A stretch of 64,000 nt of DNA, from positions 186,001-250,000 of the forward strand of contig NZ_JAKWBF010000002.1 in NCBI RefSeq assembly GCF_022513585.1. Reading direction: 5' to 3'. Below are positions 40,342 through 49,991 of the stretch, in pieces. The position numbers and the translations under genes are program-made. Below the pieces are notes generated by a model, which saw only the letters and a list, made by a program, of their open reading frames with translations, was not told the origin of the DNA and made no database searches. The stretch is from Gordonia gummivorans. Lineage in GTDB: Bacteria; Actinomycetota; Actinomycetes; Mycobacteriales; Mycobacteriaceae. The first letter of the stretch is position 1; every line of letters starts with the position of its first letter.

Positions 40342-41238
40342 TCAGCGAGCGATCTCCCGACGGTGCGCCAACCCCGCCAGCTTGTCCGGATTGCGCATCG
40401 CGTAGATCTCTTCGATCCGGCCGTCGACGACGTGGAACCAGAACACTCCGGCCAACTCACCGTCGAGGTGGACGACCAGCCCGGGCAGACCATTCACTGC
40501 CACGAGATCGGTGTCAAGGTCATGCTGCGCGCCTACGCGTGACATCCCTACCAGCAGTCGTGCGACGGCGTCGGCCCCATGGATCGGGCGACGAGCGGCG
40601 GTGGCCTTGCCGTCGCTGTCGGCGGTCCAGACCACGTCGGGTGCCAACACCTCCATCAACGGCCCCACCTCGCCGGTGGACGCCGCCATCAGGAAGGCCG
40701 CGGTCACATCGCCGACGACGGCAGCATCGGCGGGCTGATACCGGGGACGACGCGCCTCGACATGCTTGCGCGCCCGATGTGCCATCTGCCGCACCGCATC
40801 CGACGATCTGTCGAGCATCGACGCGATCTCGTCGTGGGAGAACCCGAAGACCTCACGAAGGACGAACACGGCACGCTCGTCCGCCGACAGCGACTCGAGC
40901 ACCACGAGCATCGCGGTCGAGACCGATTCTGCGAGAACCACATCACGAGACGGATCGTGCTCGTCGAGCAGGATCGGCTCGGGCAGCCACGGCCCCACGT
41001 AGTCCTCCCGGCGGCGCGACCGGCTGCGTACCGCGTTGAGCGCCTGCCGAGTGACCACCTTTGCCAGATAGGCCTTTGTGTCCTGGATGCCGGACAGATC
41101 CGCGTCGGCCCAGCGCAGATAGCTCTCCTGCAGGACGTCGTCGGATTCCGTTGCGGTTCCGAGGATCTCGTAGGCAATCGTGAACAGAAGGGGACGCAGC
41201 TCGACGAAGAGACGAGCGTGCTCCTCGTCGGATGTCAT
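40342..41238 (-). CDS. ECF41-type RNA polymerase sigma factor (SigJ-like)
   Basis: A 298-aa sigma factor. Sigma-2 region 'LFTIAYEILGTATESDDVLQESYLRWADAD' and sigma-4 region 'LSADERAVFVLREVFGFSHDEIASML' are followed by a SnoaL/NTF2-like C-terminal domain ('VLAPDVVWTADSDGKATAARRP', 'LPGLVVHLDGELAGVFWFHVVDGRIEEIYAM'). That layout defines ECF41/SigJ factors, in which the C-terminal domain replaces a separate anti-sigma factor. The ATG overlaps the stop of the oxidoreductase gene by 4 bp. In this group the sigma factor usually drives its linked oxidoreductase. Confidence 0.9.
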   Translation of the reverse strand: MTSDEEHARLFVELRPLLFTIAYEILGTATESDDVLQESYLRWADADLSGIQDTKAYLAKVVTRQALNAVRSRSRRREDYVGPWLPEPILLDEHDPSRDVVLAESVSTAMLVVLESLSADERAVFVLREVFGFSHDEIASMLDRSSDAVRQMAHRARKHVEARRPRYQPADAAVVGDVTAAFLMAASTGEVGPLMEVLAPDVVWTADSDGKATAARRPIHGADAVARLLVGMSRVGAQHDLDTDLVAVNGLPGLVVHLDGELAGVFWFHVVDGRIEEIYAMRNPDKLAGLAHRREIAR

Positions 41239-42425
41239 GCCCTCACCTCGGAGGTGAGCGGCTCCCCGACCACGCGTTCCTGCCCACCGACCGACGGCAT
41301 GAATCCCGGTCGGCGTGCCTCCATCCGAAGACCCCAGGCGACACTGCGGCACACCATCTCCTTGACAGCCGCACCGGTCCGCCCGGAGATCACGGTCCGA
41401 CGTGGGGTGTCGTCACGGCGGGTGAGTTGTACGACCGCACCGTGGCGGCCGAGTGACATGCACTGCCCGACGAACGCGACCGACACCGGTGCCGGCTGCT
41501 TGCCGCGCAGCCGCGCGAGCACCGTGTCGGCGGCGTGCGGTCCGAGCTGGTTGGCCGCCTGGCAACTCATCCGAAATGGCTGCCCCGACGGTGCCACCGC
41601 GTCGCCGGCACCGACGATCCGCGGATCGTCGACGCTGGTCAGCGTCTCATCGGTGATCAGTCGGCCGAGCGCGTCGGTGGTGAGACCGCTGGCTGCCGCG
41701 ATGCCGGGGACCCCGAACCCGGCAGCGAGGATCGTCGTTGTGCTCGGCAGGATCTGCGCTACGCCGTCGTCACCCACGATGGTGATCGTATCGGCAGCCA
41801 CCGACGCGACGCGGTGTTCTTCGATCAGCTCGACACCGAGCTTGCGCAGCTTCGCCCGGGCGCGGCGTCGCGCGCGCGGCCCGAAGGACGTCGCCACCTC
41901 GCCGCGGCAGACCAGCCTGACCTGACGACCAGCCTCGCCCAACTCGGCGGACATCTCGATCCCGGTCAGTCCGCCACCCACGACGGTCGTCGGCGCATCC
42001 GGCAACGTTCCCTCGAGCCGACTCCGAAGTGCCTGTGCCGCTTCCCATTCACCGATGAGATAGCCGTGTTCGGCAGCTCCGGGAATGGTCGACGGCGCGA
42101 CGCCCGTGGAGCCCACTGCATAGACAAGGTGGTCGTACGGCAACGCATCGCCCGACTCCAACTCCACCCGCCCGGCTGCGACGTCGATACGCGTCACCGC
42201 GTCGACGACGAGCCGCACCCGCTCACCGAGTACCGTGCCGTAGTCCACTGCGGCGTCGCCGGTACCGGTGGCCCACTGGTGCAACCGGATGCGATGCACG
42301 AACTGTGGGCGCGGGTTGATCAGGATGACCTGGGCACCGTCGTGGCCGGCGATCCGATTGGCGGCCATCGTGCCTGCGTAACCACCACCGACGACGACAA
42401 CGGTGGATGACTGCGGTGTGCTCAT
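41235..42425 (-). CDS. NAD(P)/FAD-dependent oxidoreductase (NDH-2-like)
   Basis: A 396-aa pyridine nucleotide-disulfide-type oxidoreductase. 'VVVVGGGYAGTMAANRIAG' is the FAD loop, 'TVVGGGLTGIEMSAELGE' the NAD(P)H loop, and 'DDPRIVGAGDAVAP' the second FAD motif. No redox-active CxxC pair is seen, so it resembles type II NADH dehydrogenases or AIF-like enzymes. Genes for such oxidoreductases often accompany ECF41 sigma factors (the carboxymuconolactone decarboxylase/oxidoreductase/epimerase set). The 4-bp overlap with the sigma gene supports that link. Confidence 0.88.
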   Translation of the reverse strand: MSTPQSSTVVVVGGGYAGTMAANRIAGHDGAQVILINPRPQFVHRIRLHQWATGTGDAAVDYGTVLGERVRLVVDAVTRIDVAAGRVELESGDALPYDHLVYAVGSTGVAPSTIPGAAEHGYLIGEWEAAQALRSRLEGTLPDAPTTVVGGGLTGIEMSAELGEAGRQVRLVCRGEVATSFGPRARRRARAKLRKLGVELIEEHRVASVAADTITIVGDDGVAQILPSTTTILAAGFGVPGIAAASGLTTDALGRLITDETLTSVDDPRIVGAGDAVAPSGQPFRMSCQAANQLGPHAADTVLARLRGKQPAPVSVAFVGQCMSLGRHGAVVQLTRRDDTPRRTVISGRTGAAVKEMVCRSVAWGLRMEARRPGFMPSVGGQERVVGEPLTSEVRA

Positions 42426-42515
42426 GGTTGCTCCTCTTCTCGGCTGAGCGTGACAACCTCAAGACACCGCTACTCCATCGAATGTGACATCGAGCGGTCC
42501 AGATCACATATCCGG

Positions 42516-43967
42516 TCAGACGGCCGGTTCCGGAACCGGCGCCTCCCCCGCGGTGATCCGCTCCTTGGACAAGAAGGCAATTGCGCACACCAGCGCGAGC
42601 GCGAACACCGCGGTGGCGAGCCAGAATCCGACGGTGATGGCATCGGCCGCGTGCTGCGGGATCGGTGTGCGGGTTGCCTGATGTTCGACACCGAGCACGA
42701 TCGACCCGATGATCGCGACGCCCAACGTCCCACCCAGTTGGCGGATCGTCTGCACGATGCCCGACGCCTGGCTCAGTTCGTCGGCGCTGACGCGGGACAG
42801 CGCATCGGTATTGCTGGGCGAAAACACCAGTCCGAGAACGAATCCCGTAATGATCATGCCCGGCACCTGGGCCGCGTAGTCGAGATGCGGGAGGGCCAGT
42901 GTCCAGCAGAGCATTCCGACGGTCGCGATCGCCAGACCGGTGATCACCGGCGGCCGGTTGCCGGCACGGTCGTACCACCGCCCGCCGATCTGGGCGGCGA
43001 CGGTGATCGGCAGGATCAGCGGCAACGACGCCAGGCCGGCCTTCATCGGGCTCATGTGCAGGAGGTCCTGCAGGTAGAGAGTCGAGAACAGGATCGCCGA
43101 CAGCAGCGAGAACTGGACGAACCCGAGCGTCACGAGGTTCGCACTGAACGCACGACGCGCGAACATGCGGACCGCGACAAGCGGTGCAGCGCTGCGCCAT
43201 TGAGTCACCACGAACGTGGTGGTAAGAACGAGGCCGGCCACCAGTGAGCCGATGGTCGCCACCGAGGTCCAGTGCCACGTGCTGCCCTGCTGCAGACCCA
43301 GCACTGTCAGCGACAGGCCGGTGACCAGCAGCACGGCCGCGCCCATGCTGACTTTCTCATCGCCGTTGCGCGTGTCGTCGGGGCGGGCGACGGCGACGAG
43401 GATCAGGGCGGCGACCCCGACCGGCACGTTCAGCCAGAACACGGCCCGCCAGCTGATCCACTCGGTGAGCGCCCCGCCGAGCAGCGGTCCGATCGCCAGA
43501 AAGATCTGCGACACACCGGCATACACCGCCATGGCCCGACCCCGCTCCGACACGGGAAAAGCGTCCATGACGATCTTCGCCGACACCGGCATCATCAGTG
43601 CGGCACCAAGACCCTGAACGGCGCGTGCGACGAGAATCCACGCTTCCCCACCGCCGCCTGGTGCGAGACCGCAGAAGATCGAGGCGACAAAGAAGACGGT
43701 CACACCGAGCCGGAAGCACGTGACCGCACCGTAGCGGCTGCCGAGTTTGCCGCCGAGGGCGACGCACGCCGCCATGGCCAGCACGTAGGCGTTGACCACC
43801 CACTGCTGCCCCGACGACGACGATCCGAGATCCCGGGTCATCGAGGGCAACGCCACGGTGACGACCGTCTGATCGAGCATGATCATCGACAACGCACCGG
43901 TCATCGCCAGCAGCGTCAGCCACCGGTTCCCGGCGAGTCGGGTGCGGCGTGGTGACAGGGCGCTCAT
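42516..43967 (-). CDS. MFS drug/metabolite exporter, DHA2 (14-TM) family
   Basis: A 483-aa proton-coupled efflux protein of the EmrB/QacA family. It has about 14 predicted helices, with 'ALSMIMLDQTVVTVALPSMTRDLG' (motif D1 of DHA2), 'LGGKLGSRYG' (motif A) and 'AIGPLLGGALTEWISWRAVFWLNVPVG' (motif C region). The ATG at 43967 overlaps the hydrolase stop by 4 bp. The longer open frame upstream lies within the hydrolase gene and is discarded. Exporter and hydrolase are probably cotranscribed, suggesting export or detoxification of an ester-type compound, which is an inference. Confidence 0.88.
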   Translation of the reverse strand: MSALSPRRTRLAGNRWLTLLAMTGALSMIMLDQTVVTVALPSMTRDLGSSSSGQQWVVNAYVLAMAACVALGGKLGSRYGAVTCFRLGVTVFFVASIFCGLAPGGGGEAWILVARAVQGLGAALMMPVSAKIVMDAFPVSERGRAMAVYAGVSQIFLAIGPLLGGALTEWISWRAVFWLNVPVGVAALILVAVARPDDTRNGDEKVSMGAAVLLVTGLSLTVLGLQQGSTWHWTSVATIGSLVAGLVLTTTFVVTQWRSAAPLVAVRMFARRAFSANLVTLGFVQFSLLSAILFSTLYLQDLLHMSPMKAGLASLPLILPITVAAQIGGRWYDRAGNRPPVITGLAIATVGMLCWTLALPHLDYAAQVPGMIITGFVLGLVFSPSNTDALSRVSADELSQASGIVQTIRQLGGTLGVAIIGSIVLGVEHQATRTPIPQHAADAITVGFWLATAVFALALVCAIAFLSKERITAGEAPVPEPAV

Positions 43968-45204
43968 CGCACACCGCCGACCACAGAACCCGTGCGGTTG
44001 GCAGCATGCGCCAGAACCCCGTCGAGCCAGTCGTAGACGACCGCGTCCCAGACCCGTTGTCCCAGACCGCCACAGTGACCGTCGACCCCCGACTCGGGGT
44101 CGGGCGCAAAGAGTTCCTTGGTGTCGACGGTGAGTGCGTCGAACAGATCCCGGCCCTGCCCACCGACCGGATCGTTCGGCGATTCGACGATCAAGGTGGG
44201 ACAGCTGATCTCGGCGGCCCGGTCGATCATCGTGAAGCGCTTGAGTTCGTCGAGGTAGTCGGCGATGGTATCGAGACCGTGGCAGGCCATGCGTGAGGTG
44301 AAGAACTCGCGACGTTCGCGGCTGACCTTGCTGATCAGGGTCATCAGCGGTGCGGCGACGCGTTCCTTCCAGCCGCCGGGGATCTTTGCGCCCATATCCG
44401 GCTGCGCCGGATCGCACACCATCGCGGCCCACCGCGACTCTCCTGCGACACCGCGCGGGACGAGGTAGCCGGCAAACGAGCGGCCGACGGCGACCAGCCG
44501 ATCGGTGTCGACGCCGGGAAGCGTCACCACCCGGTCGAGGATCTGGCCGAGCACCGATTCGTAGTCGGGGCGGAAATAGACACGGTCAAGGATGAGACTG
44601 GCACCCTGGCCCGGCCCCTCGACGCTGAGCACGTTGTATCCGCGAGCCAGCGCGCCCTGCGCGAACCCCCAACCCGACTCGGCGGTCGAATCGTAGCCGG
44701 CAGGCATGACGATCGTCGGGCGCGGTCGTTCGACGTCGGCCGACAGCCGGAACAGCCAGGCATGGATGTCGGTGCGTCGACCGTCGATGCCCGTGTAGGC
44801 GATCGACACGTTCTCGGCGACAATCGGGTTCGCGGTGTGCGGCAGCAATTCCATCGCCGGCCGAACGTGGTCCGGTGCGCCGCGAACGCATCCTGTAGTC
44901 GTTGGTCGTCGAGGTCGGACCGCAGGTAGAAGAACGCCTGTCGGTAGTACTCCGACGCCCGCAGGTAGGCAAGGTGCGCGGTGACGAGGTGGCCCGCGGT
45001 GTGGGCGGTCTCCGCGGCGTCACGCACCGACTCGGCGCGGGCGATCCATTGCGAGTACCAGCGCTCCGGCCGGTACTTGCCGCCGATCGCGTGCGCGGTC
45101 GAGTAGGCCTCGCCGAGGTCGGCGGCGCCGACGGCGGAGGCCTGCAAGGTGCGGCTGAACTGTCCGTCGAACTCTTCGTTGGCAAATGCCAGTCTCGATG
45201 TCAT
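43964..45204 (-). pseudogene. Alpha/beta hydrolase interrupted by a one-base frameshift
   Basis: Two overlapping frames together encode one FrsA-like (two-domain) alpha/beta hydrolase. The N-terminal helical part (MTSRLAFANEE..., from 45204) reads well until about 44865 ('FAAHRTTF'). The catalytic part continues in another frame from 'RPAMELLPHTANP', with 'VGRSFAGYL' (nucleophile Ser), 'ESPNDPVGG' (Asp) and 'DGHCGGLGQ' (His). Adding one C near 44862-44864 joins them into about 413 codons, the usual family length. This is a real one-base deletion or a sequencing error. Alternatively the 296-aa C-terminal half could be made alone from the ATG at 44854, but it would lack the cap. Confidence 0.75.
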
Positions 45205-45269
45205 GGGAATCTCCGTGGTTGTGGTGGTTGGCGCTGAGACCAGGACACCGCGGAGTCCTCACAAAGTGC

Positions 45270-46277
45270 TCACATGCCGACGAACCGCTCGTGATCGCCA
45301 GTGCGCATCGCCTCGCGAGCCGCCGCCGAGCCGGTTCGCCACCCCGCTTCGAAACCGGCGTTGTCCTTATCTCGGCAGCCTCGGATCGCGTCGTGGGTGA
45401 ACGGAAGGCGCGGCCAGTCCATGCCGGCGTCGGTGGCGTAGGCGCGCGACACCGCGAACGAGTGGGCGGCGCGCGTGATCTCACCGCCCGCCGCAAGGTG
45501 ATTTCCGCGTTGTTCGACGGTGTCGCAGATCTGCACGCCGCCCGCGTCGAGGTAGGCACGGAACGCCTGGTCGTTCCAGCGCAACCCCATGCGGGGGTCT
45601 CCGTCGAACAAGGACCCGATACCCATGACCACTGCCGCGAGATGCATCGCCAGCGGGTCGGCGCGTTCGGTGCTGAGTGCCAGCGCGGTGTGCGCGTGCT
45701 CCAGGCTCGCCGCCATCTCACCGGCCACCAGCTCACACAAAGCCGACGTCGCGGTGACGAGCGCGACGATTCCGTCCGACGCCGAGCTGAGCGAAGCGGC
45801 AGCTCGCGCGACGTAGTCTCCCGCGAGTGCGTGGTCGTCACCGACCCACGCGGCCAGGGCCAGGGATGCAAGTCGGATCGTTCTTCTCTCCGGGTCCCGG
45901 TCGCCGGCCACGACGATTCTCTCGACGTCGTCGAAGGTGTAGGAGGTCAGCAGCTCGTGCGCCTCCTCGGCGGATTGGCTGTAGGCCAGCGCAGACCCCA
46001 GCGACAGGGTGACCACCGCAGTCGTACGCGGTGTGCACGCACCGGTTGTACAGGTGGCGGCAGCGTGCCGAAGAAGCCGGATGCCGTCGGCCAGCCGACG
46101 CCGGAGGAACCAGAACGGGCCGAGCGACTCGAGCAGGTCAGCGTGCTCGTCGAGACGACCGGGGGCGGCGACGACGCTCTCCAGAAAGTCGAGAACGGTC
46201 TGCATGTCGATGTCGACCCGTTCGAGGTCTGACGCCGAGGCAGGCATGCCGGTCAGCAGCGGCGTCTGCGCGAGCAT
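45270..46277 (-). CDS. TPR-like helical protein, probable remnant of an ATPase-type regulator
   Basis: A 335-aa Ala/Leu-rich protein made of helical pairs. 'LGPFWFLRRRLADGIRLLRHAAAT', 'LASLALAAWVGDDHALAGDYVARAAA' and 'ALCELVAGEMAASLEHAHTAL' look like the tetratricopeptide half of LuxR/AfsR-type ATPase regulators, and the end 'AGFEAGWRTGSAAAREAM' resembles the last repeat of those proteins. The AAA+ ATPase and DNA-binding parts that normally precede it are missing, and upstream DNA is a family B repeat. The start is taken as the ATG at 46277; an open frame extends to 46394 through the repeat. It is 65 bp upstream of the hydrolase gene on the same strand. Confidence 0.5.
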   Translation of the reverse strand: MLAQTPLLTGMPASASDLERVDIDMQTVLDFLESVVAAPGRLDEHADLLESLGPFWFLRRRLADGIRLLRHAAATCTTGACTPRTTAVVTLSLGSALAYSQSAEEAHELLTSYTFDDVERIVVAGDRDPERRTIRLASLALAAWVGDDHALAGDYVARAAASLSSASDGIVALVTATSALCELVAGEMAASLEHAHTALALSTERADPLAMHLAAVVMGIGSLFDGDPRMGLRWNDQAFRAYLDAGGVQICDTVEQRGNHLAAGGEITRAAHSFAVSRAYATDAGMDWPRLPFTHDAIRGCRDKDNAGFEAGWRTGSAAAREAMRTGDHERFVGM

Positions 46278-46496
46278 GGTCGCTACGCACGACAATTCAC
46301 CGGACCATCTTCCGCCGGCTGCGCCCCCACCCGCCGGCTGAGGCGCGAGCCTGCGAGCCTCGAAGCCCGTGGTGAGATGACAATGTCGTCTCACCAGGCC
46401 CTTCGAGGCTCTCGGCTAGCGCCTCGAGCACCTCTGGGAGCGGAAGAACGGCTCGTCGCCAGCTGCTCCTCACACCTCAGGGAGCGGAGGGAACAA
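46278..46496. repeat. Intergenic inverted repeats, family B copy 3
   Basis: A 219-bp gap between the ileS stop and the TPR-like gene. GAGCCTCGAAGCCCGTGGTGAGA (arms at 46355-46377 and 46389-46411) forms a 23-bp stem with a few mismatches and an 11-nt loop. CTCGGCTAGCGCCTCGAGCACCTC (46411-46434) then matches, in reverse complement, the loop-and-arm region at 37.33-37.36 kb. CACCTCAGGGAGCGG recurs at 46473-46487, immediately downstream of ileS. All modules of copies 1 and 2 are therefore present here in rearranged order. Confidence 0.85.
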
Positions 46497-49400
46497 TCAG
46501 GCCTTGGTGACGTCGGCACTCACGTCGTCACCGAGTTCGATTGCTCCCGCACCGGACTCGGCGGCGTCGGCCACGTCGAACCGCACGGCAAGCACCTCAC
46601 CGGCGATCAGGTCGGCATGGCGCTGCGCCCACGCGAGGCGCTCGGTGGGCACAACGAGTCGGACCTCGATGCGATCGGACACGTCCAGGCCGAGGGTGCG
46701 TCGGGCGTCCTGGAGTTCGCGGACACGGTCCTTGGCCCAGCCCTCGGACTCCAGTTCTTCGGTGACGGCGGTGTCGAGCACCACGAGACCACGTCCGCCT
46801 GGAAGCTCGGCAGTCGAATCTGGTTCGACCGCAACGAGTTTGCGCGAGTACTCACCCTCGACGAGGTCGATGCCGTCGGCGCTGACCACGTCCGTGCCGT
46901 CGGCATCCGCACGCACCGACCAGTTTCCGGCCTTGACCGCCTTGATGACCCGCTGCACATCCTTGCCCAGACGCGGGCCCGCCGCGCGCGCGTTGACCGC
47001 CAGCTCGAATCGCCCGTAGTCGGCGGTGTCGGTCGAGAGAGTGACGTCCTTGACGTTCATCTCGTCGGCGATGAGGCCGGTGAACGGGCGCAGCCGATCC
47101 GCGGTCGGCGACGCAACGGTCAAGCGCGGCAAGGGAAGCCGCACCCGCAGCTTGTTGGCCTTGCGGACGCTCGACGCCGTCGAGCACACCTGCTGCACGT
47201 CGTCCATGGCCGCGACGAGGTCGGCATCGGCGGGCAGTTCCTCGGCCGAGGGCCAATCCGTCAAGTGGACCGACCGCTGCCCGGTCAGCCCGCGCCAGAT
47301 CGCCTCGGTCGCCAGCGGCAACAGCGGAGCCGCCAGCCGGCAGGCCACCTCGAGCACCGTGTACAGCGTGTCGAAGGCATCCGGATCGGCGTCCTGACCC
47401 GACCAGAACCGTGAACGGGAGCGTCGCACATACCAATTGGTCAGGGACTCCACCAATTCGCGGAACGACTCGCACGCACCGGCGATGTCGTAGACGTCGA
47501 GCGCCTCCGTCATGGTGTCCCGGGTCACCGCGAGCTTGGCCAAAATGTAGCGGTCCAGCACATGCGTCGAATCCGTCCGCCATGTGGCGGGACGCTCGGC
47601 GTACAACTGCAGGAAGCTGTAGCTGTTCCACAACGGCAGCAACGCCTGTCGGACACCCTCGCGGATGCCGCGTTCGGTCACCACCAGGTTGCCGCCGCGC
47701 AGCACCGGCGAGGCCATCAGGAACCAGCGCATCGCGTCCGAGCCGTCGCGGTCGAAGACCTCGTTGACATCGGGGTAGTTGCGCTTGGACTTCGACATCT
47801 TCTGTCCGTCGTCACCGAGGACGATGCCGTGCGCGATCACGCTCTTGAACGCCGGGCGGTCGAACAGCGCGGTGGCCAGGACATGCAGGTTGTAGAACCA
47901 GCCACGCGTCTGACCGTTGTATTCGACGATGAAGTCGCCCGGGTTGTGCGCCGGGGTGAGGTCATTCCCGTGACATTCCCCCGTCGCTTCGCTCGCCCCG
48001 TCGAACCACGCCGCATTCTCGAACGGGTAATGCACCTGCGCATACGGCATCGAACCGGACTCGAACCAGCAGTCGAGCACCTCGGGCACCCGACGCATCG
48101 TCGACCTGCCGGTCGGGTCGTCGGGGTTGGGCCGGGTCAGCTCGTCGATGTACGGGCGATGCAGATTGGTCGGACGCACGCCGAAGTCGCGTTCGAGGTC
48201 GTCGATCGAGCCGTATACGTCGATGCGCGGGTACTCGGGATCGTCGGAGATCCATACCGGAATCGGCGCTCCCCAGAAGCGGTTACGGCTGATGTTCCAG
48301 TCCCGGGCACCTTCGAGCCACTTGCCGAACTGCCCGTCGCGGATGTGTTCCGGAGACCAGACGATCTGCTTGTTCAGCTCGATCATCCGGTCCTTGATCG
48401 GATCGACCGCGACAAACCACGACGGAACCGCCATGTAGATCAACGGCTTTCCCGATCGCCAGGAGTGCGGATAGGAGTGCTCGATGGTCTCGTGGCGCAC
48501 GATCTTGTCGGCACCCTTGAGATCCTTGATGATCACCGGGTTGGCGTCGAAGACCATCAGGCCCTCGTACGGCGGCACCTGCGCGGTGAAGCGTCCGCCC
48601 GGATCGAGCGGCTGCACCACCTCGATGCCGTTGGCGGTGGCCAGCTCCATGTCCTCTTCACCGAAAGCCGGTGCGAGGTGCACGATTCCGGTACCGCTGT
48701 CGGTGGTGACGTAGTCACCCAACAGGGTCCGGTGCGCGTTCGGATGACCCGTGAAGAAGTCGAACGGCGGTTCGTAGGAGAGGTTCTCGAGGTCGCGACC
48801 CTGGTACGTCCCCAACACTTCCGGTTCGGCGATCTCCTTGGCGTAGCTGCCCAGCAGCGCCTCGGCGAGCAGATACTGCTGTCCGTCGGCGGCCTTCACA
48901 TGCACGTACGTGATCTCGGGATTGACGGCGATGGCGAGGTTCGACGGCAGGGTCCACGGAGTCGTCGTCCAGATGAGGGCGTTGACGCCGTCGAGCGGCG
49001 AACCGGGCGCACGCAAGGGCATCCGCACGGTGACGGCCGGGTCCTGACGCATCCGGTAGGCGTCGTCGAGCTTCGATTCCTGGTTGCTCAGCGGCGTCTG
49101 CTCATACCAGCTGTAGGGCAGCACCCGGTAGCCCTGATAGATCAATCCCTTGTCATGGAGTCGCTTGAAAGCCCACATCACCGACTCCATGAAGTCGATG
49201 TCGAGCGTCTTGTAGTCGTTGTCGAAGTCCACCCAGCGCGCCTGCCGGGTCACGTAGTCACGCCACTCACCGGTGTAGCGCAGCACGGAATCGCGGCAGA
49301 AGTCGTTGAACTTCTCGACGCCCATCTTCTCGATCTCGGCCTTGTCGGTGATCCCGAGTTGACGCTCGGCCTCCAGTTCGGCCGGCAGACCGTGGGTGTC

Positions 49401-49727
49401 CCAGCCGAAGCGTCGTTCGACGCGCTTCCCGAGCATGGTCTGGTAGCGCGGGACGACGTCCTTGACGTAGCCGGTGAGCAGGTGGCCGTAATGCGGGAGT
49501 CCGTTGGCGAACGGCGGGCCGTCGTAGAACACGAACTCTTCGGCGTCGGCACGATTAACGATCGATGCGGCGAAGGTGTCGTCGGAATCCCAATAGCGCA
49601 GGACGTGCTGCTCGACGTCGGGGAAGGACGGAGCGCTGCGTCCGGTGCCGTCGGTCATGTCGACCAGCGGGTACACCCGTTGGGATTGTGCTGCGTTGTC
49701 CGCATGGGGGCTGTCCGCGTCGCTCAC
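46497..49727 (-). CDS. ileS: Isoleucyl-tRNA synthetase (type 2, eukaryote-like)
   Basis: IleRS (1076 aa) charges tRNA-Ile. '[19 protein letters not shown]' contains the HIGH-type motif as HYGH, and '[13 protein letters not shown]' is the KMSKS loop. A CP1 editing domain is present ('[20 protein letters not shown]'). The sequence pattern is the eukaryote-like IleS2 type found in mycobacteria, a type known for low mupirocin sensitivity. The GTG at 49727 is preceded by an excellent GAGGAGA, which decides the start. A T-box riboswitch precedes it. It ends in a family B repeat. Confidence 0.96.
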   Translation of the reverse strand: MSDADSPHADNAAQSQRVYPLVDMTDGTGRSAPSFPDVEQHVLRYWDSDDTFAASIVNRADAEEFVFYDGPPFANGLPHYGHLLTGYVKDVVPRYQTMLGKRVERRFGWDTHGLPAELEAERQLGITDKAEIEKMGVEKFNDFCRDSVLRYTGEWRDYVTRQARWVDFDNDYKTLDIDFMESVMWAFKRLHDKGLIYQGYRVLPYSWYEQTPLSNQESKLDDAYRMRQDPAVTVRMPLRAPGSPLDGVNALIWTTTPWTLPSNLAIAVNPEITYVHVKAADGQQYLLAEALLGSYAKEIAEPEVLGTYQGRDLENLSYEPPFDFFTGHPNAHRTLLGDYVTTDSGTGIVHLAPAFGEEDMELATANGIEVVQPLDPGGRFTAQVPPYEGLMVFDANPVIIKDLKGADKIVRHETIEHSYPHSWRSGKPLIYMAVPSWFVAVDPIKDRMIELNKQIVWSPEHIRDGQFGKWLEGARDWNISRNRFWGAPIPVWISDDPEYPRIDVYGSIDDLERDFGVRPTNLHRPYIDELTRPNPDDPTGRSTMRRVPEVLDCWFESGSMPYAQVHYPFENAAWFDGASEATGECHGNDLTPAHNPGDFIVEYNGQTRGWFYNLHVLATALFDRPAFKSVIAHGIVLGDDGQKMSKSKRNYPDVNEVFDRDGSDAMRWFLMASPVLRGGNLVVTERGIREGVRQALLPLWNSYSFLQLYAERPATWRTDSTHVLDRYILAKLAVTRDTMTEALDVYDIAGACESFRELVESLTNWYVRRSRSRFWSGQDADPDAFDTLYTVLEVACRLAAPLLPLATEAIWRGLTGQRSVHLTDWPSAEELPADADLVAAMDDVQQVCSTASSVRKANKLRVRLPLPRLTVASPTADRLRPFTGLIADEMNVKDVTLSTDTADYGRFELAVNARAAGPRLGKDVQRVIKAVKAGNWSVRADADGTDVVSADGIDLVEGEYSRKLVAVEPDSTAELPGGRGLVVLDTAVTEELESEGWAKDRVRELQDARRTLGLDVSDRIEVRLVVPTERLAWAQRHADLIAGEVLAVRFDVADAAESGAGAIELGDDVSADVTKA

Positions 49728-49946
49728 GGTAGGTCTCCTCGTGCCAGTCGTATCGGGCACGGGGACGCACACCTGAGGTCTGCGCGGTACCACCCCGCTT
49801 GCGCCGGCCGGGGCCGACGCCGCTCATGAACCATCATGGTTCGGTGGCTGTCACGGGCCACTCCCGCCTGGTTCTACTGGGAATCGCGAAAATCAGCCGC
49901 GAGTCTGTTCTTCCAGGTGCTCCCCGGTGATGGCCGGATCAATGCG
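49728..49946 (-). promoter_or_regulatory. ileS T-box riboswitch (translational, ultrashort stem I)
   Basis: The transcript upstream of ileS contains the conserved T-box bulge sequence GGGGTGGTACCGCG (complement at 49783-49796), whose UGGU pairs with the tRNA acceptor end. Near its 5' end, CCGG-CCATCA-CCGG (about 49926-49939) is a minimal stem I whose loop displays AUC (49929-49931), an isoleucine codon, as in the ultrashort stem I T-boxes of actinobacterial ileS genes. No U-rich terminator separates the T-box from the GAGGAG at 49735-49740, so control should act on translation: uncharged tRNA-Ile frees the ribosome-binding site. The leader is about 220 nt. Confidence 0.9.
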
Positions 49947-49952
49947 CAGTCC

Positions 49953-49983
49953 AGTGTAGCGACCGCTCGCCGTCGGTAGCCAA
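49953..49983 (-). promoter_or_regulatory. Putative ileS promoter
   Basis: On the minus strand a TTGGCT (-35, 49978-49983) and a TACACT (-10, 49953-49958) are separated by 19 bp. Transcription from here would start about 49946, just before the minimal stem I of the T-box. It lies directly after the stop of the upstream gene at 49992, so ileS has its own promoter. Confidence 0.45.
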
Positions 49984-49991
49984 TCCATCTA

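Noticed and set aside
42516..44432. 638-codon version of the MFS exporter
   Set aside because: The extra N-terminus lies inside the hydrolase gene; the ATG at 43967 overlaps the hydrolase stop and begins the family sequence.
47562..49829. 755-codon open frame on the plus strand
   Set aside because: It is antisense to ileS, rich in Arg, His, Asp and Val, and shows no family motif; the minus-strand gene is unambiguous.
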